From the NCBI GenBank assembly GCA_026389415.1, contig JAPLHX010000172.1, forward strand, positions 1-6,559: DNA of 6,559 nt, given 5' to 3'. Numbering within the stretch: position 1 is the first letter of the stretch; every line of letters starts with the position of its first letter. Under the pieces are notes generated by a model, which was not told the DNA's origin, did no database searches, and worked only from the letters and a program-made list of their open reading frames with translations. The translations under genes were made by a program, and so were the position numbers. Below, piece after piece: positions 6,071 to 6,559 of the stretch. This DNA is from Coprothermobacterota bacterium (GTDB lineage Bacteria > Caldisericota > JANLFM01).

Positions 6071-6358
6071 TCAATGGTGTTGTTTTTTTAGTAACTCTCG
6101 GAGTCTCCTCTCACATACGTTTTTATCCGATACGAACTCCCCTTTTGTGGCTAAGTACTCAATCTTATCCGGGGGTAGCTTCAAGAGACTCAGAATCTGC
6201 GTGACTCTCGCTCTGGAGTAGCCCAAATTACGTGCTAATTGTGCATGGGAGGGAACCGCGCCTTAATTGAGGAGCTTCTGCCGTCATTGGGCGAATCGGA
6301 TCGGATTGGGGAAACAACGGGGTGGCAATGGAGGAAGGGTTTTTTTCTTTCTTTGCCA
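6071..6358 (-). pseudogene. ParB/KorB-like helix-turn-helix protein, broken by two stops
   Basis: The frame ending at TGA 6073-6071 is open for 64 codons and reads GAVPSHAQLARNLGYSRARV, then TQILSLLKLPPDKIEYLA, a helix-turn-helix like the small DNA-binding proteins often found beside recombinase genes, and ends in RRLRELLKK. Upstream, the same frame continues through a TAA (6265-6263) and a TGA (6286-6284) into KTLPPLPPRCFPNPIRFAQ and then RQKLLN, which is the usual lead-in of this family. The TGA stands where Trp (TGG) is expected. The frame can be followed without stops to about 6430 but has no start codon there, so the 5' end is lost or unclear. Function is inferred as DNA binding; with these stops it is probably dead. 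It lies between the HepT tail and the phage relic. Confidence 0.68.
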
Positions 6359-6391
6359 GAACGTGTGGGAAAAAACAGCTTGAAAGGTTCT

Positions 6392-6430
6392 ATTTACTAA
6401 CCAGTGTGGGCAGCCAGTTTGATTTACTAA
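6392..6430. repeat. 9-bp direct repeat, 30-bp period
   Basis: ATTTACTAA occurs at 6392-6400 and 6422-6430, exactly 30 bases apart, on either side of a GC-richer 21-base segment. Because 30 is a multiple of three the copies stay in phase in the minus-strand frame (LVN twice). It lies right after the HepT stop codon and could be an old duplication or a short deletion footprint. Confidence 0.6.
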
Positions 6431-6438
6431 AGAATCTC

Positions 6439-6559
6439 CTAATTGTTTAGTTCAGCGGTTCTTTCGGCAAGGTTGCGACATGTTACTTCCGGCGAATCCG
6501 GTTTATTCTGCACTACGTCCCATACGATAGGCAGATTGATGCCGAAATATTCATGGATG
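6439..6559 (-). CDS. hepT: HepT-like HEPN toxin, C-terminal 39 residues (5' end beyond window)
   Basis: The visible tail begins IHEYFGINLPIVWDVVQNKP and ends at TAG 6441-6439. HEYF.I.L.IVWD.VQN is the signature end of the HepT (DUF86) family, HEPN ribonuclease toxins of the MNT-HEPN toxin-antitoxin system. The His of IHEYFG is the conserved histidine of the R-x4-6-H active site; the Arg lies outside the window, as does the nucleotidyltransferase antitoxin MntA that usually sits upstream. After VQNK the expected L-P-E-L is replaced by PDSPEV, so the last 20 residues are atypical and may reflect a small lesion. Whether the full gene is intact cannot be judged here. Confidence 0.75.
   Translation of the reverse strand, partial: IHEYFGINLPIVWDVVQNKPDSPEVTCRNLAERTAELNN

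Noticed and set aside
5792..6204. Plus-strand frames of 83 and 95 codons opposite the TerS-like and HTH relics
   Set aside because: They lie antisense to recognisable protein remnants and show no motif of their own.
1..6559. CRISPR array, tRNA or rRNA gene, intact transposase or integrase
   Set aside because: No repeat-spacer pattern, no tRNA-like cloverleaf or rRNA core sequence, and no intact transposase or recombinase frame was seen on either strand.

Overview
The window looks like bacterial chromosomal DNA carrying a decayed mobile segment. Strong GGAGG-type ribosome binding sites, an S-layer protein with a Gram-positive-style signal peptide and SLH anchor repeats, a PAS sensor and a HepT-type toxin fit an anaerobic Bacillota (Clostridia, possibly Peptococcaceae-like). 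This assignment rests on family resemblance only. Base composition is mosaic: the PAS gene is AT-rich, the aldo/keto reductase is intermediate and the S-layer gene is clearly GC-rich.

Layout. (1) 1-739, minus: N-terminal 246 residues of a multi-PAS sensor protein that runs off the left edge. (2) 740-1577: gene-poor, with a small palindrome upstream of the PAS gene, a three-copy 20-bp tandem repeat, and a minus-strand frame with only two stops that might be a gene relic. (3) 1578-2561, plus: an intact aldo/keto reductase. (4) 2562-2932: a spacer between convergent genes, ending in a perfect 16-bp-stem terminator for the next gene. (5) 2933-5071, minus: an intact secreted 712-residue protein with a CBM9/DOMON-like region, a DUF11 domain and C-terminal SLH repeats, preceded by its own TATAAT box and leader. 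(6) 5180-6559, minus: a row of broken genes read in the same direction. From upstream to downstream these are the tail of a HepT-type HEPN toxin, a ParB/KorB-like helix-turn-helix gene with two nonsense codons, a phage terminase small-subunit-like gene with one nonsense codon and two single-base frameshifts, and the start of a terminase large subunit (Walker A RPQHGKS) with two amber codons, cut off after about 100 codons.

The main result is region 6. It is a phage DNA-packaging module (TerS-like then TerL) that can be rebuilt almost completely from three frames, although no frame is long enough to be called a gene. The TerL fragment is abruptly joined to the promoter region of the S-layer gene, and its last open piece happens to be in frame with it. 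A naive gene call would therefore give the S-layer protein a false 65-residue phage-derived N-terminus. The correct start is the ATG at 5071, with a strong Shine-Dalgarno and a signal peptide.

The intact genes do not form an evident pathway: PAS sensor, reductase and S-layer protein are separately transcribed. I did not find a convincing new system. The most informative features are the decayed packaging module, its junction with the surface-protein gene, and the domain layout of that protein.
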